From contig CALBMW010000303.1 of the NCBI GenBank assembly GCA_937896275.1, positions 1 through 22,181 on the forward strand: 22,181 nucleotides of DNA. The letters are read 5' to 3'. How positions within the stretch are numbered: the first letter of the stretch is position 1; each line of letters opens with the position of its first letter. The position numbers were made by a program, and so were the translations under genes. Shown piece by piece: positions 1-7,849 of this stretch. A model generated the notes under the pieces. That model worked only from the letters and a program-made list of their open reading frames with translations. It was not told the origin of the DNA and ran no database searches. The DNA comes from an uncultured Myxococcales bacterium (GTDB lineage: Bacteria > Myxococcota_A > Bradymonadia > UBA7976 > UBA1532).

Positions 1-1
1 C

Positions 2-226
2 GATCGAATCAAGTGCGCCGGCACCACCAGCCACCACGTCAAGGGCGACGGCACCGAGATGCGCATCCACGGCGATCTCACGCTCGACCTGAGCGGCATG
101 GTGCCGCGGCTGTTGATCAAGAGCGTCACCAGCAAGGTCGAGGACTTCGTCGGCCGCATGATCCAGCCCAACTTCCAGAAGACCGCGGACGCGCTGACCC
201 GCTTCCTGCAGTCGAAGCAGGCGTGA
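2..226 (+). CDS. C-terminal end of an unrecognised protein, possibly SRPBCC/DUF2505-like
   Basis: Only the last 74 codons are in the window; the frame is open from base 2 and stops with TGA at 224-226. The visible peptide has an alternating polar/hydrophobic stretch (GDGTEMRIHGDLTLDL), then a probable amphipathic helix (MIQPNFQKTADALTRFL) at the very end. A beta-strand region followed by a long C-terminal helix is the pattern of SRPBCC (START-like) ligand-binding proteins such as DUF2505. That family call is inference from shape, with no diagnostic motif seen. Its stop codon overlaps the GTG start of the next gene (GTGA at 223-226), so the two are probably translationally coupled and co-transcribed. 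Confidence 0.5.
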   Translation, partial: DRIKCAGTTSHHVKGDGTEMRIHGDLTLDLSGMVPRLLIKSVTSKVEDFVGRMIQPNFQKTADALTRFLQSKQA

Positions 227-1134
227 CGCGCTCCGGCCTGCTGCGCGTTTGCGCGCTGGTCGTCTGGGTGCCGTGGCTGTCCGCGTGTCCGCCGCTCGAC
301 CCAGAGGACGAGGCCCCCCCGGCCGACGCCGGCGCCGACGGGCCCAGCGGTCCGCTCGACAAGGGCCTGGCGCTGGAGCGTTGCGTCGGGACGGGCGGGC
401 TGCCCGACCTGTCGGGCGCCTGGATATTCGAGCTGGAGACGGTCGCCTCGGTGAGGATCGGTGGGCGCCAGGCGCAGGCCGAGGTGGTCACGCGCATCGG
501 GGTGGCCCAGGTGTGCCAGCGCACGCGCGACGTCGAGGCCAGCCTGATGATCTGCGACCTGGCGCAGAGCCGCCTGCGCGACCCCACGGGCAACTGCGCC
601 GCCGAGCTGCCGGGCCGGGCGCTGCTCGAGGCGCTGCCGCCACTGCGAGCCCGCGGCAGGGTCGACCGCCTCGGACCCGGCGCCACGCTCACGCTCGGGG
701 GGTGGCGCGAGAGCTGGGGGCTGACCGACGGCGCGCTGATCGAGGATGGCGCCACCCAAGTGCCCGAGCGTCTCGTGGCGGACCAGGACGCCGACGGCGA
801 TCCCGGCGTCACCCTGCGCGGCGACGGCGAGGTGCCCACCGAGACCTGGGCGGTTCGCCAGACCTGGGCGGACTTCGCCCTCGAGGTGCAGGACAACGTG
901 CTGGCCGGCCCCGGCGGTGGGAGCACGACCGAGATCCCGGTGGGCGGCCCCGCCTCGCGCCTGCTGGCCGACCGCCGCCGCCAGGGCGCGAGCGGGCGCT
1001 TGGTGATGGTGCGCGCGGACGGCACCAACCGCACCGAGACGCTGGATCTCAACGGGGACGGCGTCCTCGCCTGCGCCGAGCTCGGGCGCCTGCTGCCCCT
1101 GCTGCCCGCGCCGACCCCCGCCGGCTGCCGCTGA
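223..1134 (+). CDS. Lipoprotein of unknown function with acidic loops
   Basis: Encodes 303 aa from a GTG start that overlaps the upstream stop codon. This start gives a proper lipoprotein signal: Arg near the N-terminus, a hydrophobic core (CALVVWVPWL) and the lipobox LSAC with Cys22. Upstream in-frame codons add an Arg/His-rich peptide that looks like out-of-frame translation, so they are excluded. An acidic, Pro/Ala-rich linker (residues 25-45) follows the cysteine. The mature part has several Cys residues that could form disulfides, and two Asp-rich loops: DQDADGD near residue 187 and an EF-hand-like DLNGDGVLACAEL near 275-287. Calcium binding is possible but unproven. I do not recognise the family. 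It is probably an envelope lipoprotein made together with the upstream SRPBCC-like protein. Confidence 0.72.
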   Translation: MTRSGLLRVCALVVWVPWLSACPPLDPEDEAPPADAGADGPSGPLDKGLALERCVGTGGLPDLSGAWIFELETVASVRIGGRQAQAEVVTRIGVAQVCQRTRDVEASLMICDLAQSRLRDPTGNCAAELPGRALLEALPPLRARGRVDRLGPGATLTLGGWRESWGLTDGALIEDGATQVPERLVADQDADGDPGVTLRGDGEVPTETWAVRQTWADFALEVQDNVLAGPGGGSTTEIPVGGPASRLLADRRRQGASGRLVMVRADGTNRTETLDLNGDGVLACAELGRLLPLLPAPTPAGCR

Positions 1135-1150
1135 GGCGGTCCCGAGGCGC

Positions 1151-1963
1151 TCAGCCGAAGCGCGCGAACTCCGTGGGGTCGTGGGCCGAGAAGGGCCGCA
1201 CCGCGTGCCCGTGTTCGGCCACCAGCGCGCGCAGCCGCGCCTGGTTGTGGTGCCGCGCCCGCCCATCCTGCTGAACCAGCGTCTGAAAGGCTCGCAGGCC
1301 CGCCGGACAGCAGGGCGCGGCGCTCGTCTCGCTGTGATGGAAGTAGGCGTCGCCGCAGTGCAGCAGCCACCCGTCACCCGTGTCGACCGCCACCCCGGTG
1401 TGCCCGGCCGTGTGTCCACGCAGGGGCACGAGCAGGATCTCCGGCGGCAGACCGGCGAGGTCGCGGACCGCCTCGAAGCCGAACCAGGCCTCGCCCTGCT
1501 CGCGGTAGGCCGACCAGTGGGGCCCGTGCGCCCATTGGAGCGGACGGTATCGCAGGCGCTCGAACCAGCCGCCGTTGTGGGCCGCGTGGTGCTCGTCGAG
1601 CAGCAGGTGGACCGTCGCATTCGGGAAGTCGCCCAAGCCGCCCGCGTGATCCAGGTCGAGGTGCGTGACCACGATGTGCCGCACGTCCTCCCGCGCGAAG
1701 CCCAGCGCCTCGACCCGGGACAGCGCGGTCTCCTCGAGCGTGAACGAGGGGGGCAGGATCCAGCGCATCGGCGTCCCCAGGCGGCGCCCGTGGTGCTTCA
1801 CGTCGTCGGTGCCGAAGCCGGTGTCGATGAGGACCAACCCGGCCTTGGTCTCGACGAGCAAGCAGTGACAGACCATGTGGCGCAGCGCCGGCGGCGCATC
1901 CCCGAACAGGAAGCGGGCGCCGGTGGGGCAGAGCGTGGCGCAGTTGAGATGGTGGATCTTCAT
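1151..1963 (-). CDS. MBL-fold metallo-hydrolase (lactonase/glyoxalase-II-like)
   Basis: Encodes 270 aa, a single metallo-beta-lactamase domain with no signal peptide, hence cytoplasmic. The metal-site motif is THLDLDHAGG at residues 100-109: His101, Asp103, Asp105 and His106, i.e. HxDxDH instead of the textbook HxHxDH. Further ligand motifs are GHTAGH (His184, His188), CGDAYFHH (Asp205) and a late FSAHDP (His261). LIDTGFG at 45-51 is the usual first-strand motif. Length and layout match the AiiA/AttM-type lactonase branch, which hydrolyses lactones such as acyl-homoserine lactones, but substrates in this superfamily cannot be read from sequence. The gene converges on the lipoprotein gene with only 16 nt between stops. 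No strong ribosome binding site precedes the ATG; the start is chosen because MKIHHLNCAT leads directly into the fold. Confidence 0.88.
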   Translation of the reverse strand: MKIHHLNCATLCPTGARFLFGDAPPALRHMVCHCLLVETKAGLVLIDTGFGTDDVKHHGRRLGTPMRWILPPSFTLEETALSRVEALGFAREDVRHIVVTHLDLDHAGGLGDFPNATVHLLLDEHHAAHNGGWFERLRYRPLQWAHGPHWSAYREQGEAWFGFEAVRDLAGLPPEILLVPLRGHTAGHTGVAVDTGDGWLLHCGDAYFHHSETSAAPCCPAGLRAFQTLVQQDGRARHHNQARLRALVAEHGHAVRPFSAHDPTEFARFG

Positions 1964-2286
1964 GGCGGCGATCTTCGTTGATCGCGCGCGCCGAGGGAAG
2001 CCACCGAGCGCGACGCGCCCCCTGGCCTAATCGACCCCGAGGTTTGCCGACCCCCTGTTGAACCTTTGCCGAACCCCCAGTCGAGGCAGCCAAGCATTCT
2101 GACCGGTGCGACGGAAATCCTACAGCGTGGGTGTCGCGGAGTTTCTCGGTCACGCGGGCGCTCACGGCCGGCTCCGGCCTTCAGCGCTGGGCTGTCAGCC
2201 CGACGCAGGCGCAGGGATCGCTAGCCGCGCCCCGGTGAGCCCCCGAGTGCTACCGTGCGGCCGCACCGCGCGATGACGAGGACCGC
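1964..2286. other. Divergent intergenic region between MBL hydrolase and VF530 genes
   Basis: This 323-nt region separates two divergently transcribed genes and must hold both promoters, but I see no convincing -35/-10 pair. It contains an imperfect 22-nt tandem direct repeat (listed separately). It also has two short perfect dyads: GGCCGGCTCCGGCC near 2166-2179 and GGGCTG-T-CAGCCC around 2189-2201. The region ends with a plausible ribosome binding site GAGGA (2278-2282) for the gene at 2287. No small gene or RNA gene is recognisable. Confidence 0.5.
2043..2078. repeat. Two-copy direct repeat, 22-nt period
   Basis: TTTGCCGACCCCC (2043-2055) recurs as TTTGCCGAACCCCC (2065-2078), 22 nt apart, close to two helical turns. 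It lies 80-120 nt upstream of the MBL-hydrolase start. Same-face spacing is compatible with a tandem protein-binding site, but chance is not excluded in GC-rich DNA. Confidence 0.4.
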
Positions 2287-2724
2287 ATGCAACCGGCACA
2301 GCCGAAAGATCCCCCCGCACAGCCGAAAGATCACCCCGCACAGCCGAAAGATCACCCCGCGCAGCCGAACGACCCCCTGCACGGCGTCACGCTGAAGGCC
2401 CTCTTGACTGAACTGGTCGACCGGTACGGATGGCCCGGGCTCGCGGAGCGGATCGACATCGCCTGCTTCAAGAACGACCCGAGCCTGGGCTCGAGCCTCA
2501 AGTTCCTTCGCAAGACCGACTGGGCGCGCGCGAAGGTGGAGCGGCTCTACCTGGCCGACAAGCAGCGCGCGGAGCGCAGTCGAAAGCGCAACCAGCAGCG
2601 AGCGGAGCGCCGCGCCCGCGCCGTCGAGGAGGGCGGTGCGCGATCGGCCGCGGCGACCGCGCGGGTGTCCGATGGGTCGCCTCGGGCCGCCGACGCACCC
2701 GAGAAGCCCACGGCCCAGGAATAG
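2287..2724 (+). CDS. VF530-family (DUF2132) DNA-binding-type protein with repeat N-terminus
   Basis: Encodes 145 aa in three parts. Residues 1-30 are a low-complexity tract of four heptapeptides of the form AQPKDHP. Residues 31-89 are the recognisable core, LHGVTLKALLTELV...YGW...RIDIACF...SSLKFLRKTDWARAKVERLYL, which fits the small VF530 (DUF2132) family. Family members are usually about 70-90 aa and have a fold suggesting DNA binding. Residues 90-145 are a charged Arg/Lys/Ala-rich tail, probably disordered and possibly adding nucleic-acid affinity. The start has GAGGA four nucleotides upstream. The gene converges on the ArsR-methyltransferase gene with a 6-nt gap. No biological role can be assigned beyond likely nucleic-acid binding. 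Confidence 0.85.
   Translation: MQPAQPKDPPAQPKDHPAQPKDHPAQPNDPLHGVTLKALLTELVDRYGWPGLAERIDIACFKNDPSLGSSLKFLRKTDWARAKVERLYLADKQRAERSRKRNQQRAERRARAVEEGGARSAAATARVSDGSPRAADAPEKPTAQE
2296..2379 (+). repeat. Four 21-nt tandem repeats encoding AQPKDHP heptapeptides
   Basis: Units start at 2296, 2317, 2338 and 2359 with a period of exactly 21 nt, so copy-number change keeps the frame. The core GCACAGCCGAAAGATC is nearly invariant in the first three units; the fourth has diverged (GCGCAGCCGAACGACC). The array builds the N-terminal extension of the VF530-family protein. Confidence 0.9.
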
Positions 2725-2730
2725 CGCGCC

Positions 2731-3660
2731 TCAGCCCTTCCGCATCACCGCCAGTCTCAGCGGCGGGCCCAGGGCCCCGGGCGCGATGGGCAACACGCGG
2801 TGCGCACACACGGTCAGCCCCGCGCCCGCGGCGAGCGCGGTCAGGCGCTCCTCCGAGAAGCCCAGGTGCACGTGCCCCATCGTCTGCCGGTACTCCGCGT
2901 GCTCGTGCTCGGCCATGTCGAGCACCACCCAGCGGCCGCCCGGTCGGAGCACCCGCGCCACCTCGGCGTACACCGGCGGCAGCGACTCGACGTGGTGCAG
3001 CACCAGCATCGTGAGGGCGGCGTCCACTTCACCGTCGGCGAGCGGCAGGTCCGCCAGATCACCCCGGCGCAGATCGACGCCCGCCGACGGGCCGAGCCGA
3101 TCGCGCGCGGCGTCGAGCATGGCCTGCTCGCGATCCACCCCGATCACCCGCCCCACATACGGCCAGAGCTGCGCCAGCGCATCGCCGGTGCCGCACCCCA
3201 GGTCCGCCACGATCAGATCCGGCGGCAGCAGCGCCAGCAAGGCCTGCACGAGGCACCCCTCGCCGAAGAGCTGCGCGCGCAAGGCATCCCACCCGCCGCC
3301 GACCCGCTCGAAGAAGGTGCGCGAGTCCAAGGTGCGCAGCGCCAACACCGTCTCGAGGCGCTGCTGGTCCTCGGCGTAGGCGTCCCCCACATCGTCGCGG
3401 ACCAGGGACCACAGCGCCCGCGTCCCCGCGTCGAGGTTGGCCAACCGGAAGAAGCTGGCCGTGCCCGCCGCCCGCCGACCGATCAGCGCCTGCGCATGGA
3501 GCTGCTTCAGGTGCCGGCTGACCGTCGACTGCGGGAGCTGGATCACCCGCACCAGCTCGCCCACGGTCAGCTCCTCGCGCTCGAGCAGACACAGCAGCCG
3601 CACCCTGATCGGCTCGGTGAGCGCGCCGAGGCGTTCGTAAATTCGTGGGCCCATCGTCAC
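2731..3660 (-). CDS. ArsR-family regulator fused to SAM-dependent methyltransferase
   Basis: Encodes 309 aa. Residues 1-75 are an ArsR-type winged helix (ALTEPIRVRLLCLL, then ELVRVIQLPQSTVSRHLKQL at about 35-54). No CxC-type metal site is visible in the recognition helix, arguing against metal sensing. Residues about 120-300 form a class I methyltransferase: motif I VADLGCGTGD (151-160), acidic strand GVDREQA (174-180), LVLHHVE (219-225) and VLRPGGRWV (237-245). The gene is divergent from ahcY with a 90-nt gap. The known ArsR-type regulator SahR controls SAM-cycle genes, and this protein is likely a local counterpart sensing SAM or SAH through its methyltransferase fold; that is inference. 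The start is GTG 3660 or ATG 3654 (MGPRIYERL); both lack a strong ribosome binding site. Confidence 0.87.
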   Translation of the reverse strand: MTMGPRIYERLGALTEPIRVRLLCLLEREELTVGELVRVIQLPQSTVSRHLKQLHAQALIGRRAAGTASFFRLANLDAGTRALWSLVRDDVGDAYAEDQQRLETVLALRTLDSRTFFERVGGGWDALRAQLFGEGCLVQALLALLPPDLIVADLGCGTGDALAQLWPYVGRVIGVDREQAMLDAARDRLGPSAGVDLRRGDLADLPLADGEVDAALTMLVLHHVESLPPVYAEVARVLRPGGRWVVLDMAEHEHAEYRQTMGHVHLGFSEERLTALAAGAGLTVCAHRVLPIAPGALGPPLRLAVMRKG

Positions 3661-3692
3661 CGCCCGTCGTCACGGCCCGTCGTCGTACCGGG

Positions 3693-3720
3693 TTGCGTTT
3701 CATTCGTTTACCCGCATAAT
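3693..3720 (+). promoter_or_regulatory. Predicted ahcY promoter
   Basis: TTGCGT (3693-3698), a 16-nt spacer and CATAAT (3715-3720) form a good sigma70-like promoter in one of the few AT-richer spots of the window. It ends 30 nt before the ahcY start, so the leader is too short for an SAH riboswitch. Confidence 0.6.
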
Positions 3721-3728
3721 CGGATGAA
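3699..3728. promoter_or_regulatory. Inverted repeat, probable operator for the ArsR-methyltransferase regulator
   Basis: Left arm TTCATTCG (3699-3706) and right arm CGGATGAA (3721-3728) are inverted repeats matching at 7 of 8 positions, with a 14-nt centre. The dyad covers the spacer and -10 box of the ahcY promoter and overlaps both boxes of the divergent promoter. ArsR-family repressors bind such AT-containing dyads over promoters. That the neighbouring fusion protein binds here is inference. Confidence 0.55.
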
Positions 3729-3733
3729 CTCAA
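3705..3733 (-). promoter_or_regulatory. Predicted promoter of the ArsR-methyltransferase gene
   Basis: On the minus strand TTGAGT (3728-3733), a 17-nt spacer and TAAACG (3705-3710) give a fair sigma70-like match. It overlaps the ahcY promoter face to face, so one bound regulator could control both genes. Confidence 0.45.
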
Positions 3734-3750
3734 CCGGGAGGACCACTCCG

Positions 3751-5271
<1,521 letters not shown>

Positions 5272-5278
5272 TCGACGG

Positions 5279-5345
5279 CCCGACCGCAGGGTCGGGGCGC
5301 GCCTCAGGCAGGCGCTCGCCATCGCCTGAACCCGCCGGGTTCAGG
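5279..5345 (+). terminator. Two tandem hairpins after ahcY
   Basis: Hairpin 1: CCCGACC (5279-5285), 4-nt loop, GGTCGGG (5290-5296). Hairpin 2: CCTGAACCC (5325-5333), loop GCC, GGGTTCAGG (5337-5345), a perfect 9-bp stem followed by CTTT. The T-tract is short, so termination is likely but not certain. Confidence 0.65.
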
Positions 5346-5449
5346 CTTTGGCGCGCGCGGTGCTGGCCGACGCACACCCACGCGCGGCGCCGCTGGCTTT
5401 GGGTCACGGGCATTGACAGCCCCCGCTGGGCTAACCAACGTGACGAGCG

Positions 5450-6559
5450 ATGGACGCATCCCCCATGTCTGACGCGGAGCAAGGACCCGGACGGCGGCGG
5501 GCGGCGCTGGTCTTCGCGCCCTTGGCCCTGCTGTGCGCTTGCGGTGCGCCGCCCGACATCGTGCCGCCGCCGGCGATGAGCCAGCCGGGGCCACCCACGA
5601 TCGCGGCGCTCACCCCCTCCGAGATCGCGACGCGCTCCACGGCCTCGGTGGTGCTCATCCGCACGCCGAGCGGCCTCGGCACCGGCTTCGCGGTCGACGC
5701 GGACCGCATCGCCACCAACCTCCACGTGATCTTTGGCGCCAGCGCCGCCCAGGTGCTTACCAGCGACGGCCGGACCTTCGAGGACGTGCGGGTGGTGGCC
5801 ATCGACACGGTGCGCGACCTGGCGCTCCTGCGCGTGCCCTCCCTGGGCCTGCCCGGGCTGCCGATCGCCGCCGACGCCGATCCGAGCCCCGGGGAGCCCG
5901 TGATCGCGATCGGCCACCCGCTGGGGCTGGGCCACACGGTGAGCGACGGGCTGATCAGCGGCATCCGCCACGTGGATGCGCAGCTGACGCTCCTTCAAAT
6001 CTCGGCGCCCATCGCGCCTGGCTCGTCGGGCGGGCCGCTGTTCAACGAGCACGGCGAGGTCATCGGCGTCGCCACGCTCCAGAACACGCTGGGCCAGAAC
6101 GTGAACTTCGGGGTGCCCATCCGCTGCGTCCGGCCGCTGTTGGCCGAACAGGGCGACGAGCCGCTGGCGGAGTTCACCCGAAAGATCGCACTCGCCCAGG
6201 GCCTGCGTGGGCCGCGACGCGAGGTACCGCGGCACGACGTCGCGGTGCTCGGCGACTGCGGGGTGGACGAGATTCAGGCGGTCGTCACCTCGATCGGGGG
6301 CGCCATCGAGTCGGGGGCGCCGCTCTACAACGAGGGCAATCACGAGGCCTGCTTCCGAATCTATGAGGGCGCGGCGCTGACCCTGGATCGTATCCTCAGG
6401 GACTGCGGGGGCCTCCGGCGCGCGCTGAGCGAGGGCTTGGAGCGCGCTGACGCGCTGCCGAGCTATACCGCCAAGGCCTGGGCCATGCGCGACGCCTTCG
6501 ACGGCGTGATCGACGTCATTCGGCGCGCCACCGAGGGCGAGGACCCCGCCGAGCCCTGA
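5450..6559 (+). CDS. HtrA-like S1C serine protease lipoprotein without PDZ domain
   Basis: Encodes 369 aa. An Arg-rich n-region and hydrophobic core lead to a lipobox (LLCAC, Cys31), then a Pro-rich linker. Residues about 52-220 are a trypsin-like S1C domain with the full triad: His92 (TNLHVIF), Asp123 (VRDLALL) and Ser193 in APGSSGGPLF. The DegP/HtrA family cleaves or holds misfolded envelope proteins; here the protease would be membrane-anchored in the periplasm. No PDZ domain follows. Residues about 285-365 instead form another domain (EGNHEACFRIYEGAALTLDRIL...AMRDAFDGVIDVI) whose function I cannot name. A homologous copy of its last segment lies at 6986-7123 beyond the tandem array. The start is uncertain: ATG 5450 or ATG 5465, neither with a good ribosome binding site. 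Confidence 0.9.
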   Translation: MDASPMSDAEQGPGRRRAALVFAPLALLCACGAPPDIVPPPAMSQPGPPTIAALTPSEIATRSTASVVLIRTPSGLGTGFAVDADRIATNLHVIFGASAAQVLTSDGRTFEDVRVVAIDTVRDLALLRVPSLGLPGLPIAADADPSPGEPVIAIGHPLGLGHTVSDGLISGIRHVDAQLTLLQISAPIAPGSSGGPLFNEHGEVIGVATLQNTLGQNVNFGVPIRCVRPLLAEQGDEPLAEFTRKIALAQGLRGPRREVPRHDVAVLGDCGVDEIQAVVTSIGGAIESGAPLYNEGNHEACFRIYEGAALTLDRILRDCGGLRRALSEGLERADALPSYTAKAWAMRDAFDGVIDVIRRATEGEDPAEP

Positions 6560-6635
6560 ACCCGAAGGGCTTGCCCACAAGGTCCGGACCGAGCGCCGTG
6601 AAGCGCCCCGAGTGCAAGAAGGCGCTCCGAACCGC

Positions 6636-6988
6636 GCCGAGGTGTCGGCCGAGCCGAGGTGTCGGGCGGTGTCGGGCGAGGTGTCGGGCGGGCGAGGTGT
6701 CGGGCATCTCTCACGAGGCTGACCCGCCGCCCGAGCCGAGGTGTCGGGCATCTCTCACGAGGCTGACCAGCCCGAGCCGAGGTGTCGGGCATCTCTCACG
6801 AGGCTGACCCGCCACCCGAGCCGAGGTGTCGGGCCGCCCGAGCCGAGGTGTCGGGCATCTCTCACGCGCCTGACCCGCGGCCCGAGCCGAGGTGTCGGGC
6901 CGCCCGAGCCGAGGTGTCGGGCATCTCTCACGCGCCTGACCCGCGGCCCGCGCCGAGGCGTCGGGCATCTCTCACGAGCCTGACCCGC
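6636..6988. repeat. Hierarchical tandem array, 22-nt unit with optional 22-nt insertion
   Basis: The core GCCGAGGTGTCGGGC recurs with starts at 6636, 6653, (6692), 6735, 6776, 6820, 6842, 6886, 6908 and 6952; 6660-6691 is a scrambled run of short GTGTCGGGC pieces. Periods from 6692 are 43, 41, 44, 22, 44, 22, 44 and 37. The short unit is the core plus CGCCCGA (22 nt). The long unit has a further 22 nt, ATCTCTCACG followed by a variable triplet and CTGACCCGC, inserted after the core. Consecutive units create GCCCGA-N9-TCGGGC hairpins. There are no unique spacers, so it is not a CRISPR. It lies just downstream of the S1C protease gene and ends where a protease-like gene fragment begins. Long open frames cross it in several phases, but only because the repeats lack stops. 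Confidence 0.9.
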
Positions 6989-7123
6989 GCCGAGACGCTG
7001 CTGAGCGACACCGCTTGCGCCTGGGCGACGCGCGACGCCTTCGACGGGCTGATCGACGAGATCCAGCGAGCGGGGCCAGGGGAGTTCGGGCCGACGTCCC
7101 AACCGGGCCACGGCCTGCGCTAG
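6986..7123 (+). pseudogene. Fragment homologous to the C-terminus of the S1C protease
   Basis: The frame 6986-7123 (stop TAG) reads RAETLLSDTACAWATRDAF followed by DGLIDEIQRA. It aligns without gaps to RADALPSYTAKAWAMRDAF followed by DGVIDVIRRA at the end of the upstream protease (about 20 identities in 29 residues). No start codon, signal or catalytic domain precedes it, only the tandem array. I read it as the remaining tail of a second protease-like gene, or of a duplicated C-terminal domain, after the array replaced the rest. Confidence 0.7.
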
Positions 7124-7133
7124 ACTGCGGCCG

Positions 7134-7376
7134 ATGGACGAGTCGGACCCCGTTGCAAGACGCCGCAGGGCGAGGGAACGAGCCCGCTGGCCGGGCGGCC
7201 TCTCCAGCTTGGATCGGCAAGGCGAGACGGGGCCCGTCGACGCCTCGCCCGCGACGCGCCTGAGCCTGGTCACCGAGCTGACGCTGTCGGCCTGGGCCCT
7301 GTCGGGGCGCCCCCTCCCCGACTACGATCGCGCCCACATGCCCGGCCGCCTGATCCGCGCCGACGAGGACGCGTGA
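7134..7376 (+). CDS. Short protein paired with nucleotidyltransferase, possible antitoxin
   Basis: Encodes 80 aa. The N-terminal third is highly basic (RRRRARERARW, residues 9-19). The C-terminal half (RLSLVTELTLSAWALSGRPLP followed by DYDRAHMPGRLI) looks structured and conserved in style. I have the impression that small partners with this ending often precede nucleotidyltransferase genes, but I cannot name a family. The last codons overlap the GTG start of the next gene (GTGA, 7373-7376), which indicates coupling. No signal peptide, so cytoplasmic. The ATG at 7134 is only 10 nt after the stop of the upstream gene fragment, and no clear ribosome binding site or promoter is visible. A role as antitoxin or adaptor for the nucleotidyltransferase is inference. 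Confidence 0.65.
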   Translation: MDESDPVARRRRARERARWPGGLSSLDRQGETGPVDASPATRLSLVTELTLSAWALSGRPLPDYDRAHMPGRLIRADEDA

Positions 7377-7840
7377 CCCTGCGACCTTCCCTGTTCGACG
7401 ACACCCTCGACTTGCTCGACGCGCTCGACGAGGCCGGCGCGCAGTTCATCGTCGTGGGCGCGCACGCGCTCGCGGCGCACGGCATCCTTCGCGCCACCGG
7501 TGACTTCGATCTGCTCGTGAACGCGACCGCCGACAACGCACGCCGCGTGATCCGCGCGTTGGAGACCTTCGGCGCACCGCTCGCGGCCCACGGCGTGCGG
7601 GAGGAGGACTTCGCCCGCCCGGGAGCGGTCTACCAGCTCGGCCTGCCGCCGCGCCGGATCGACCTCCTCACGCGCATCAGCGGCGTCGGCTTCGACGAGG
7701 CGTGGGCCACGCGGCTCGAGGTCGTCACCGACGGTCGTCGCTTACCGATCCTCGGCCGCGAGGCCCTCTTGCAGAACAAGCGGGCCAGCGGGCGCCCCAA
7801 GGACCTGCTCGACGTCCTCGCGCTCGAGGGGCAGGGCTGA
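7373..7840 (+). CDS. Nucleotidyltransferase, DUF6036/AbiEii-like, possible toxin
   Basis: Encodes 155 aa from a GTG start overlapping the previous stop. It shows the layout of small polymerase-beta-fold nucleotidyltransferases: the strand-loop VVGAHALAAHGILRATGDFD, continuing LLV (27-49), with the acidic pair Asp45/Asp47, a third candidate acid in PRRIDLLT (about 112-119), and the tail NKRASGRPKDLLDVLAL, typical of the DUF6036/AbiEii-like group. Related enzymes include type IV toxins such as AbiEii and MenT, which transfer nucleotides onto tRNA or proteins. Many uncharacterised members also occur as gene pairs. Together with the 80-aa partner this may be a toxin-antitoxin or housekeeping pair; substrate and toxicity are unknown. 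It converges on the macroglobulin gene with 9 nt between stops. Confidence 0.82.
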   Translation: MTLRPSLFDDTLDLLDALDEAGAQFIVVGAHALAAHGILRATGDFDLLVNATADNARRVIRALETFGAPLAAHGVREEDFARPGAVYQLGLPPRRIDLLTRISGVGFDEAWATRLEVVTDGRRLPILGREALLQNKRASGRPKDLLDVLALEGQG

Positions 7841-7849
7841 AGAAGGCCC

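Noticed and set aside
126..1370. Long minus-strand ORF opposite the first lipoprotein gene
   Set aside because: Shadow frame typical of GC-rich DNA: Ser/Arg/Pro-rich, no domain, and it overlaps two better-supported genes.
3721..3750. SAH riboswitch in the ahcY leader
   Set aside because: Predicted leader is only about 25-30 nt, too short for any SAH aptamer; control by the divergent regulator is more likely.
5413..5440. Promoter TTGACA for the S1C protease
   Set aside because: The -35 box TTGACA is perfect but no acceptable -10 box lies 15-19 nt downstream.
6636..6988. CRISPR array
   Set aside because: The sequence between cores is itself repeated and there are no unique spacers of constant length; no cas genes nearby.
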